Assembly: GCF_041296385.1 (NCBI RefSeq)
Contig: NW_027184065.1
Coordinates: forward strand, 1,172,001-1,236,000
Direction: 5' to 3'
DNA from: Aphelocoma coerulescens
Taxonomy: Eukaryota; Chordata; Aves; Passeriformes; Corvidae
DNA: 64,000 bases
Positions 35,910 to 46,964 of the stretch are shown piece after piece. Within the stretch, counting starts at the first letter, position 1; every line of letters starts with the position of its first letter. Made by a program: the position numbers and the translations under genes. Under the pieces are notes generated by a model. That model made no database searches. It saw nothing but the letters and a program-made list of their open reading frames with translations, and had not been told where the DNA came from.

Positions 35910-38125
35910 TTTGGGCTTCTTCCCTTGAGCTCTGCAGCTGGCTGTCCCAGCCCAGCGCACCATGTGCCACCTGCTCTCCTCAGGGCTCTGCCTGCACACA
36001 GCCCCAGGAGAAGTTTTCCTGTTTGCAAGGAAAGAATGGAAAAGCCTGAGCAGGTTTCCTAAACAACAAACCCCACTCAGGAGCCACATGCTCAGTACTG
36101 GCTGCCTGGAACGAGGTCCCCTTTCTACAAGGGTCAGGGTGAGCAGGAATGATCTCTGGGAGCAGAATTCTCGGAGTCTTTCCACTGAATTCTCTGTCCC
36201 TGTGTCTTGGGGTGACTTTATCATGTGTATCCTCTATCGCTGCTCTATGCCCGGAAGTGAACTTTGTGCATTTCTGTGCCTTTCAACTGAGCCTGAGAGG
36301 GGGAAGAGGGAAAAAAAACCGGACAACCTTCTCAGAGCGTTTGTTCAAGGACACACATACACACTCCTCTGCATCCTGCTTGCAGCAAGAGCCGAGGAAG
36401 CAACCTTGTTTCTTTTGAGCCAGTTTTCAGCTCCTTTTCTCTGGAGGGAGATGGAGAGTTGAACTTTGTTTTCCTGGGACTTTGGGGGTTTTTATCCGTT
36501 CTTCTCTTCTTGACTCTTTCAACATCAGACCACATTGGGAGAATTTTCTCCCGAGGTGGGGGCCCTGAATGTGGGCCCATGAGCCAGCTGCAAGGAGGAG
36601 GAGAGAGACTGCGCCTACGGAAGTGTTGGGGTTCCTCCCCCCTGCCATGAGGTCATGGGAGAGGGGATCCTGGGGTAGAGGCATGGCCTGGGCATGGGGT
36701 CTCCCTGCTCCCTGCTGACATGTGCCCTAATCCTGTTCAGCACTGGTTATTTTGTGTTGCCCTGTGCCAGGAGGGCCCTGCTTGTGCCGTGATTGCTCAG
36801 TTCTTTGGCAGTGCCCCGCCCATGTGGCTGGAGAAGAAAGAGCTCTGAAACTTCTCTCAAGAATGGCTCCCTATTTCTTTGCGTGGGCCTCGCTGTCTAT
36901 GGATGTTTCAGGAGACCCCACCGAAACACGGAAGGACTCTCAAATTATCCCAGCTTTCTCTCCACAGCGAGAGGTTTTAACATTTAGCATTGTTCTCCTT
37001 TTCCTGTCTGTTTGTTAAAAAAATAGTTTTTATCTCTTTCACTTTCTTCCCAGGAAAATTCTTTTTTCCCGAACCTGGTGGGGGAGGGCTGGGTGTAACC
37101 TGCCTTCTATCAGAGGATATTTTCCTCCACATTTGTCCAAACCGGCACAGCCTGTCCTTTCCCTGGGTGTTTGTTGCAGATGGAAGCTGCTGGTGCCATT
37201 GTCAGCTTGAAGCCCTCTTTTGATGCAAGCAGATGTTGCCAGGTGTGTTCAGCAGCTGTTGCTCAATGCTTATGCCAAGCTATTGTGTTCCTCATGGAAC
37301 CAAGGAGCCATTGTGACACTGCAGGGGCTGATGGCATCAAGGAGACAATTGTGACAGTACAGAACCTCCTAGAAACAAGGCTCCATTGTGACACCGTGGG
37401 GAATCATGGAATCAAGGAGCCCATTGTGACACGGCCAGGCCGCACGGAACCAATGGTCCATGGTTCCACTGCGGATTCAAGAAGAGCACGGTGACACCAC
37501 GCAACATCACGGAACCATGCGTCCATTGTGACACAGCGGGGCCTCATGGAAACAAGGGGACCATTGTGGCAAAGCAGGGCCTAATGGAAGCATGGAGAGC
37601 ATTGGGACATTGTGGGGAATCATGGAAGCATGGAGAGCATTGTGACACTAAGGGAACTCCTGGAACCAAGATGACCACTGGCACATAATGGAACCTCATG
37701 GAAGCAAGCCTCCATGATGACTTTGGGGCGCCTCAGGGACCACAGGACCCATTGTGACACAGCAGGACCTGGTGGAACCAAGGAGCCTTTGTGATACTCC
37801 AGATCCACATGGAAGCCAGGGTGCACTGAGACACAGCGGGGCCTTGTTGGAACCAAAGACACCTCTGCAAAAAGCAGGCTAGCTCATAGAAGCAAGGAGT
37901 CCATTGTTACAACATCAAACCTATGGAAGCAAGGGACCATTGTGACACTGCAGGGCCTCATGGAACCAATTGTCCATGATGACAGTGCGGATCAAAGGAG
38001 ACCATGGTGACACTGCGGAACCTGATGGAACCAAGGAGCCATTGTGACACAGTGGGGCCTCATGGAATCAAGGAGACCATTGTGACCGAGGTGTTGCATG
38101 TGAAGGCAAGGAGCCATTGTGACAC
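35910..38125 (+). repeat. unit 17 (family I, subtype A), 2216 bp
   Basis: Minisatellite 37293-38125. Beta 5' haplotype. It has GACTCTTTCAAC (family II-like) at about 36512, ATCAGACCAC, GGGGATCCTGGGG, TTTGCGTGGGCC (shared with units 6 and 19) and GAACCTGG. It is the left member of the duplicated 4431-bp pair. Confidence 0.95.
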
Positions 38126-40339
38126 TTTGGGCTTCTTCCCTTGAGCTCTGCAGCTGGCTGTCCCAGCCCAGCGCACCATGTGCCACCTGCTCTCCTCAGG
38201 GCTCTGCCTGCACACAGCCCCAGGAGAAGTTTTCCTGTTTGGAAGGAAAGAATGGAAAAGCCTGAGCAGGTTTCCTAAACAACAAACCCCACTCAGGAGC
38301 CACATGCTCAGTACAGGCTGCCTGGAACGAGGTCCCCTTTCTACAAGGGTCAGTGTGAGCAGGAATGATCTCTGGGAGCAGAATTCTCGGAGTCTTTCCA
38401 CTGAATTCTCTGTCCCTGTGTCTTGGGGTGACTTTATCATGTGTATCCCCTATCGCTGCTCTATGCCCAGAAGTGAACTTTGTGCATTTCTGTGCCTTTC
38501 AACTGAGCCTGAGAGGGGGGAGAGGAAAAAAAAACCGGACAAACTTCTCAGAGCGTTTGTTCAAGGACACACATACACACTCCTCTGCATCCTGCTTGCA
38601 GCAAGAGCAGAGGAAGCAACTTTGTTTCTTTTTAGCCAGTTTTCAGCTCCTTTTCTCTGGGGGGAGATGGAGAGTTGAACTTTGTTTTCCTGGGACTTTG
38701 GGGTTTTTTTTCCCTTCTTCTCTTCTTGACTCTTTCAACATCAGACCACATTGGGAGAATTTTCTACTGAGGTGGGGGCCCTGAATGTGGGCCCATGAGC
38801 CAGCTGCAAGGAGGAGGAGAGAGACTACACCTCCGGAAGTGTTGGGGTTCCTCCCCCCTGCCATGAGGTCATGGGAGAGGGGACCCTGGGGTAGAGGCAT
38901 GGCCTGGGCACGGGGTCTCCCTGCTCCCTGCTCACATGTGCCCTAATCCTGTTCAGCACTGCTTATTTTGTGTTGCCCTGTGCCAGGAGGGCCCTGGTTG
39001 TGCCGTGACTGCTCAGTTCTTTGGCAGTGCCCCGCCCATGTGGCTGGAGAAGAAAGAGCTCTGAAACTTCTCTCATGAATGGCTCCCTATTTCTTTGCAC
39101 GGGCCTCGCTGTCTATGGATGTTTCAGGAGACCCCACCGAAACACGGAAGGACTCTCAAATTATCCCAGCTTTCTCTGCACAGCGAGAGCTTTTAATATT
39201 TAGCATTGTTCTCCTTTTCCTGGGTGTTTGTTAAAAAATGGTTTTTATCTCTTTCACTTTCTTCCCAGGAAAATTCTTTTTTCCCGAAGCTGGTGGGGGA
39301 GGGCTGGGTGTAACCTGCCTTCTATCAGAGGATATTTTCCTCCACATTTGTCCAAACCGGCACAGCCTGTCCTTTCCTGGGTCTCTGTTGCAGATGGAAG
39401 CTGCTGGTGCCATTCTCAGCTTGAAGCCCTCTTTTGATGCAAGCAGATGTTGCCAGGTGTGTTCAGCAGCTGTTGCTCAATGCTTATGCCAAGCTATTGT
39501 GTTCCTCATGGAACCAAGGAGCCATTGTGACACTGCAGGGGCTGATGGCATCAAGGAGGCAATTGTGACAGTACAGAACCTCCTAGAAACAAGGCTCCAT
39601 TGTGACACCGTGGGGAATCATGGAATCACGGAGCCCATTGTGACACGGCCAGGCCGCATGGAACCAATGGTCCATGGTAACACGGCGGATTCAAGAAGAG
39701 CACGGTGACACCACGCAACATCATGGAACCATAGGTCCATTGTGACACAGCGGGGCCTCATGGAAACAAGGGGACCATTGTGGCAAAGCAGGGCCTAATG
39801 GAAGCATGGAGAGCATTGGGACATTGTGGGGAATCATGGAAGCATGGAGAGCATTGTGACACTAAGGAAACTCCTGGAACCAAGATGACCACTGGCACAT
39901 AATGGAACCTCATGGAAGCAAGCCTCCATGATGACTTTGGAGGGCCTCGGGGACCACAGGACCCATTGTGACACAGCAGGACCTGGTGGAACCAAGGAGC
40001 CTTTGTGATGCTCCAGATCCACATGGAAGCCAGGGTGCACTGAGACACAGCGGGGCCTTGTTGGAACCAAAGACACCTCTGCAAAAAGCAGGCTAGCTCA
40101 TAGAAGCAAGGAGTCCATTGTTACAACATCAAACCTATGGAAGCAAGGGACCATTGTGACACTGCGGGGCCTCATGGAACCAATTGTCCATGATGACAGT
40201 GCGGATCAAAAGAGACCATGGTGACACTGCGGAACCCGATGGAACCAAGGAGCCATTGTGACACAGTGGGGCCTCATGGAATCAAGGAGACCATTGTGAC
40301 CCAGGTGTTGCATGTGAAGGCAAGGAGCCATTGTGACAC
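38126..40339 (+). repeat. unit 18 (chimera: family I front, family II back), 2214 bp
   Basis: Minisatellite 39507-40339. Up to at least 38371 it is family I (GAATGATC, then ATCCCCTATCG). From about 38512 onward all family II markers appear, starting with GGGGGGAGAGG plus nine A. The switch therefore lies within about 150 bp. It also has TTCTACTGAGG at about 38762, shared with units 20, 22 and 29, CTCACATGTG, and TTAAAAAATGG. Confidence 0.95.
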
Positions 40340-42556
40340 TTTGGGCTTCTTCCCTTGAGCTCTGCAGCTGGCTGTCCCAGCCCAGCGCACCATGTGCCAC
40401 CTGCTCTCCTCAGGGCTCTGCCTGCACACAGCCCCAGGAGAAGTTTTCCTGTTTGCAAGGAAAGAATGGAAAAGCCGGAGCAGGTTTCCTAAACAACAAA
40501 CCCCACTCAGGAGCCACATGCTCAGTACTGGCTGCCTGGAACGAGGTCCCCTTTCTACAAGGGTCAGGGTGAGCAGGAATGATCTCTGGGAGCAGAATTC
40601 TCGGAGTCTTTCCACTGAATTCTCTGTCCCTGTGTCTTGGGGTGACTTTATCATGTGTATCCTCTATCGCTGCTCTATGCCCGGAAGTGAACTTTGTGCA
40701 TTTCTGTGCCTTTCAACTGAGCCTGAGAGGGGGAAGAGGGAAAAAAAAACCGGACAAACTTCTCAGAGCGTTTGTTCAAGGACACACATACACACTCCTC
40801 TGCATCCTGCTTGCAGCAAGAGCCGAGGAAGCAACCTTGTTTCTTTTGAGCCAGTTTTCAGCTCCTTTTCTCTGGAGGGAGATGGAGAGTTGAACTTTGT
40901 TTTCCTGGGACTTTGGGGGTTTTTATCCGTTCTTCTCTTCTTGACTCTTTCAACATCAGACCACATTGGGAGAATTTTCTCCCGAGGTGGGGGCCCTGAA
41001 TGTGGGCCCATGAGCCAGCTGCAAGGAGGAGGAGAGAGACTGCGCCTACGGAAGTGTTGGGGTTCCTCCCCCCTGCCATGAGGTCATGGGAGAGGGGATC
41101 CTGGGGTAGAGGCATGGCCTGGGCATGGGGTCTCCCTGCTCCCTGCTGACATGTGCCCTAATCCTGTTCAGCACTGGTTATTTTGTGTTGCCCTGTGCCA
41201 GGAGGGCCCTGCTTGTGCCGTGATTGCTCAGTTCTTTGGCAGTGCCCCGCCCATGTGGCTGGAGAAGAAAGAGCTCTGAAACTTCTCTCAAGAATGGCTC
41301 CCTATTTCTTTGCGTGGGCCTCGCTGTCTATGGATGTTTCAGGAGACCCCACCGAAACACGGAAGGACTCTCAAATTATCCCAGCTTTCTCTCCACAGCG
41401 AGAGGTTTTAACATTTAGCATTGTTCTCCTTTTCCTGTCTGTTTGTTAAAAAAATAGTTTTTATCTCTTTCACTTTCTTCCCAGGAAAATTCTTTTTTCC
41501 CGAACCTGGTGGGGGAGGGCTGGGTGTAACCTGCCTTCTATCAGAGGATATTTTCCTCCACATTTGTCCAAACCGGCACAGCCTGTCCTTTCCCTGGGTG
41601 TTTGTTGCAGATGGAAGCTGCTGGTGCCATTGTCAGCTTGAAGCCCTCTTTTGATGCAAGCAGATGTTGCCAGGTGTGTTCAGCAGCTGTTGCTCAATGC
41701 TTATGCCAAGCTATTGTGTTCCTCATGGAACCAAGGAGCCATTGTGACACTGCAGGGGCTGATGGCATCAAGGAGACAATTGTGACAGTACAGAACCTCC
41801 TAGAAACAAGGCTCCATTGTGACACCGTGGGGAATCATGGAATCAAGGAGCCCATTGTGACACGGCCAGGCCGCACGGAACCAATGGTCCATGGTTCCAC
41901 TGCGGATTCAAGAAGAGCACGGTGACACCACGCAACATCACGGAACCATGCGTCCATTGTGACACAGCGGGGCCTCATGGAAACAAGGGGACCATTGTGG
42001 CAAAGCAGGGCCTAATGGAAGCATGGAGAGCATTGGGACATTGTGGGGAATCATGGAAGCATGGAGAGCATTGTGACACTAAGGGAACTCCTGGAACCAA
42101 GATGACCACTGGCACATAATGGAACCTCATGGAAGCAAGCCTCCATGATGACTTTGGGGCGCCTCAGGGACCACAGGACCCATTGTGACACAGCAGGACC
42201 TGGTGGAACCAAGGAGCCTTTGTGATACTCCAGATCCACATGGAAGCCAGGGTGCACTGAGACACAGCGGGGCCTTGTTGGAACCAAAGACACCTCTGCA
42301 AAAAGCAGGCTAGCTCATAGAAGCAAGGAGTCCATTGTTACAACATCAAACCTATGGAAGCAAGGGACCATTGTGACACTGCAGGGCCTCATGGAACCAA
42401 TTGTCCATGATGACAGTGCGGATCAAAGGAGACCATGGTGACACTGCGGAACCTGATGGAACCAAGGAGCCATTGTGACACAGTGGGGCCTCATGGAATC
42501 AAGGAGACCATTGTGACCGAGGTGTTGCATGTGAAGGCAAGGAGCCATTGTGACAC
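40340..42556 (+). repeat. unit 19 (family I monomer between family II sequence), 2217 bp
   Basis: Minisatellite 41724-42556. It begins with the family II base AAAGCCGGAG at 40471, then follows unit 17 closely. A short family II-like patch at about 40740-40765 (nine A, GGACAAACTTC) sits in otherwise family I sequence. The added A joins two frames into a 229-codon ORF (40392-41081) that exists in no other unit and has no recognisable domain. Confidence 0.94.
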
Positions 42557-44770
42557 TTTGGGCTTCTTCCCTTGAGCTCTGCAGCTGGCTGTCCCAGCCC
42601 AGCGCACCATGTGCCACCTGCTCTCCTCAGGGCTCTGCCTGCACACAGCCCCAGGAGAAGTTTTCCTGTTTGGAAGGAAAGAATGGAAAAGCCTGAGCAG
42701 GTTTCCTAAACAACAAACCCCACTCAGGAGCCACATGCTCAGTACAGGCTGCCTGGAACGAGGTCCCCTTTCTACAAGGGTCAGTGTGAGCAGGAATGAT
42801 CTCTGGGAGCAGAATTCTCGGAGTCTTTCCACTGAATTCTCTGTCCCTGTGTCTTGGGGTGACTTTATCATGTGTATCCCCTATCGCTGCTCTATGCCCA
42901 GAAGTGAACTTTGTGCATTTCTGTGCCTTTCAACTGAGCCTGAGAGGGGGGAGAGGAAAAAAAAACCGGACAAACTTCTCAGAGCGTTTGTTCAAGGACA
43001 CACATACACACTCCTCTGCATCCTGCTTGCAGCAAGAGCAGAGGAAGCAACTTTGTTTCTTTTTAGCCAGTTTTCAGCTCCTTTTCTCTGGGGGGAGATG
43101 GAGAGTTGAACTTTGTTTTCCTGGGACTTTGGGGTTTTTTTTCCCTTCTTCTCTTCTTGACTCTTTCAACATCAGACCACATTGGGAGAATTTTCTACTG
43201 AGGTGGGGGCCCTGAATGTGGGCCCATGAGCCAGCTGCAAGGAGGAGGAGAGAGACTACACCTCCGGAAGTGTTGGGGTTCCTCCCCCCTGCCATGAGGT
43301 CATGGGAGAGGGGACCCTGGGGTAGAGGCATGGCCTGGGCACGGGGTCTCCCTGCTCCCTGCTCACATGTGCCCTAATCCTGTTCAGCACTGCTTATTTT
43401 GTGTTGCCCTGTGCCAGGAGGGCCCTGGTTGTGCCGTGACTGCTCAGTTCTTTGGCAGTGCCCCGCCCATGTGGCTGGAGAAGAAAGAGCTCTGAAACTT
43501 CTCTCATGAATGGCTCCCTATTTCTTTGCACGGGCCTCGCTGTCTATGGATGTTTCAGGAGACCCCACCGAAACACGGAAGGACTCTCAAATTATCCCAG
43601 CTTTCTCTGCACAGCGAGAGCTTTTAATATTTAGCATTGTTCTCCTTTTCCTGGGTGTTTGTTAAAAAATGGTTTTTATCTCTTTCACTTTCTTCCCAGG
43701 AAAATTCTTTTTTCCCGAAGCTGGTGGGGGAGGGCTGGGTGTAACCTGCCTTCTATCAGAGGATATTTTCCTCCACATTTGTCCAAACCGGCACAGCCTG
43801 TCCTTTCCTGGGTCTCTGTTGCAGATGGAAGCTGCTGGTGCCATTCTCAGCTTGAAGCCCTCTTTTGATGCAAGCAGATGTTGCCAGGTGTGTTCAGCAG
43901 CTGTTGCTCAATGCTTATGCCAAGCTATTGTGTTCCTCATGGAACCAAGGAGCCATTGTGACACTGCAGGGGCTGATGGCATCAAGGAGGCAATTGTGAC
44001 AGTACAGAACCTCCTAGAAACAAGGCTCCATTGTGACACCGTGGGGAATCATGGAATCACGGAGCCCATTGTGACACGGCCAGGCCGCATGGAACCAATG
44101 GTCCATGGTAACACGGCGGATTCAAGAAGAGCACGGTGACACCACGCAACATCATGGAACCATAGGTCCATTGTGACACAGCGGGGCCTCATGGAAACAA
44201 GGGGACCATTGTGGCAAAGCAGGGCCTAATGGAAGCATGGAGAGCATTGGGACATTGTGGGGAATCATGGAAGCATGGAGAGCATTGTGACACTAAGGAA
44301 ACTCCTGGAACCAAGATGACCACTGGCACATAATGGAACCTCATGGAAGCAAGCCTCCATGATGACTTTGGAGGGCCTCGGGGACCACAGGACCCATTGT
44401 GACACAGCAGGACCTGGTGGAACCAAGGAGCCTTTGTGATGCTCCAGATCCACATGGAAGCCAGGGTGCACTGAGACACAGCGGGGCCTTGTTGGAACCA
44501 AAGACACCTCTGCAAAAAGCAGGCTAGCTCATAGAAGCAAGGAGTCCATTGTTACAACATCAAACCTATGGAAGCAAGGGACCATTGTGACACTGCGGGG
44601 CCTCATGGAACCAATTGTCCATGATGACAGTGCGGATCAAAAGAGACCATGGTGACACTGCGGAACCCGATGGAACCAAGGAGCCATTGTGACACAGTGG
44701 GGCCTCATGGAATCAAGGAGACCATTGTGACCCAGGTGTTGCATGTGAAGGCAAGGAGCCATTGTGACAC
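42557..44770 (+). repeat. unit 20 (chimera, copy of unit 18), 2214 bp
   Basis: Minisatellite 43938-44770. By eye it matches unit 18 along its whole length, with the same family switch at about 42945 and the same TTCTACTGAGG. It is the right member of the duplicated block. Confidence 0.95.
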
Positions 44771-46964
44771 TTTGGGCTTCTTCCCTTGAGCTCTGCAGCT
44801 GGCTGTCCCAGCCCAGCGCACCATATGCCACCTGCTCTCCTCAGGGCTCTGCCTGCACACAGCCCCAGGAGAAGTTTTCCTGTTTGGAAGGAAAGAATGG
44901 AAAAGCCGGAGCAGGTTTCCTAAACAACAAACCCCACTCAGGAGCCACATGCTCAGTACAGGCTGCCGGGAACGATGTCCCCTTTCTACAAGGGTCAGGG
45001 TGAGCAGAATTCTCTGGGAGCAGAATTCTCGGAGTCTTTCCACTGAATTCTCTGTCCCTGTGTCTTGGGGTGACTTTATCATGTGTATCCCCTATTGCTG
45101 CTCTATGCCCAGAAGTGAACTTTGTGCATTTCTGTGCCTTTCCACTGAGCCTGAGAGGGGGGAGAGGAAAAAAAAACCGGACAAACTTCTCAGAGCGTTT
45201 GTTCAAGGACACACATACACACTCCTCTGCATCCTGCTTGCAGCAAGAGCGGAGGAAGCAACTTTGTTTCTTTTTAGCCAGTTTTCAGCTCCTTTTCTCT
45301 GGGGGGAGATGGAGAGTTGAACTTTGTTTTCCTGGGACTTTGGGGTTTTTTTTCCCTTCTTCTCTTCTTGACTCTTTCAACATCAGACCACATTGGGAGA
45401 ATTTTCTCCCGAGGTGGGGGCCCTGAATGTGGGCCCATGAGCCAGCTGCAAGGAGGAGGAGAGAGACTACACCTCCGGAAGTGTTGGGGTTCCTCCCCCC
45501 TGCCATGAGGTCATGGGAGAGGGGACCCTGGGGTAGAGGCATGGCCTGGGCACGGGGTCTCCCTGCTCCCTGCTGACATGTGCCCTAATCCTGTTCAGCA
45601 CTGCTTATTTTGTGTTGCCCTGTGCCAGGAGGGCCCTGCTTGTGCCGTGACTGCTCAGTTCTTTGGCAGTGCCCCGCCCATGTGGCTGGAGAAGAAAGAG
45701 CTCTGAAACTTCTCTCAAGAATGGCTCCCTATTTCTTTGCACGGGCCTCGCTGTCTATGGATGTTTCAGGAGACCCCACCGAAACACGGAAGGACTCTCA
45801 AATTATCCCAGCTTTCTCTGCACAGCGAGAGCTTTTAATATTTAGCATTGTTCTCCTTTTCCTGGGTGTTTGTTAAAAAAATAGTTTTTATCTCTTTCAC
45901 TTTCTTCCCAGGAAAATTCTTTTTTCCCGAAGCTGGTGGGGGAGGGCTGGGTGTAACCTGCCTTCTATCAGAGGATATTTTCCTCCAAATTTGTCCAAAC
46001 CGGCACAGCCTGTCCTTTCCAATGGCTCCTGGTGCCATTGTCAGCTTGAAGCCCTCTTTTGATGCAAGCAGATGTTGCCAGGTGTGTTCAGCAGCTGTTG
46101 CTCAATGCTTATGCCAAGCTATTGTGTTCCTCATGGAACCAAGGAGCCATTGTGACACTGCAGGGGCTGATGGCATCAAGGAGACAATTGTGACAGTACA
46201 GAACCTCCTAGAAACAAGGCTCCATTGTGACACCGTGGGGAATCATGGAATCACGGAGCCCATTGTGACACGGCCAGGCCGCATGGAACCAATGGTCCAT
46301 GGTAACACGGCGGATTCAAGAAGAGCACGGTGACACCACGCAACATCATGGAACCATAGGTCCATTGTGACACAGCGGGGCCTGATGGAAACAAGGGGAC
46401 CATTGTGGCAAAGCAGGGCCTAATGGAAGCATGGAGAGCATTGTGACATTGTGGGGAATCATGGAAGCATGGAGAGCATTGTGACACTAAGGAAACTCCT
46501 GGAACCAAGATGACCACTGGCACATAATGGAACCTCATGGAAGCAAGCCTCCATGATGACTTTGGAGGGCCTCGGGGACCACAGGACCCATTGTGACACA
46601 GCAGGACCTGGTGGAACCAAGGAGCCTTTGTGATGCTCCAGATCCACATGGAAGCCAGGGTGCACTGAGACACAGCGGGGCCTTGTTGGAACCAAAGACA
46701 CCTCTGCAAAAAGCAGGCTAGCTCATAGAAGCAAGGAGTCCATTGTTACAACATCAAACCTATGGAAGCAAGGGACCATTGTGACACTGCGGGGCCTCAT
46801 GGAACCAATTGTCCATGATGACAGTGCGGATCAAAGGAGACCATGGTGACACTGCGGAACCCGATGGAACCAAGGAGCCATTGTGACACAGTGGGGCCTC
46901 ATGGAATCAAGGAGACCATTGTGACCCAGGTGTTGCATGTGAAGGCAAGGAGCCATTGTGACAC
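44771..46964 (+). repeat. unit 21 (family II, type a), 2194 bp
   Basis: Minisatellite 46132-46964. This is the first unit that is family II from its start and the first of the 4405-bp dimers. CCATATGCC at 44821 removes the ATG of the recurrent frame. Private bases: CCTTTCCACTGAG at about 45136 and AATGGCTCCTGG at 46021. The 18-bp loss typical of type a is at 46020/46021. Confidence 0.95.

Larger units (their letters stand above)
1..38500 (+). repeat. Domain I: family I monomers, subtypes A and B
   Basis: These units carry GAGGGGGAAGAGGG followed by eight A, TTTTGAGCC, GGAGGGAGATGG, ACTGGTTATT and GGCGCCTCAGGG. Subtype A (2216 bp) has GGCATGGGGTC, AATGGCTCCCTATTT and TAGTTTTTATC. Subtype B (2217 bp) has GGCACGGGGGTC, AATCGCTCCCTGTTT and TAGATTATATC. 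In order from unit 1 the subtypes are A B A A B A B A B A B A A A (mixed) B A, with units 15 and 16 containing mixed markers. The right edge is placed inside unit 18 and is approximate. Confidence 0.9.
36050..44910 (+). repeat. tandem duplication of a 4431-bp block spanning the family I/II switch
   Basis: Units 17-18 and units 19-20 match at an offset of 4430-4431 bp. Both pairs share the rare GCGTGGGCC at about 36890 and 41320, GAACCTGG, GACTCTTTCAAC, GGAAGCAAGG with CTGCAGGGCC and GACCGAGG at the minisatellite end, and the same internal switch to family II at about 38510 and 42945. Copy 1 is about 36050-40480 and copy 2 about 40480-44910. The breakpoint falls after the T/G difference at 36047 against 40477. 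One added A in the A-run near 40750 changes the offset from 4430 to 4431. Confidence 0.85.

Noticed and set aside
40392..41081. 229-codon ORF in unit 19 as a new gene
   Set aside because: It is the fusion of two short frames by one extra A in a homopolymer. No other unit has it.
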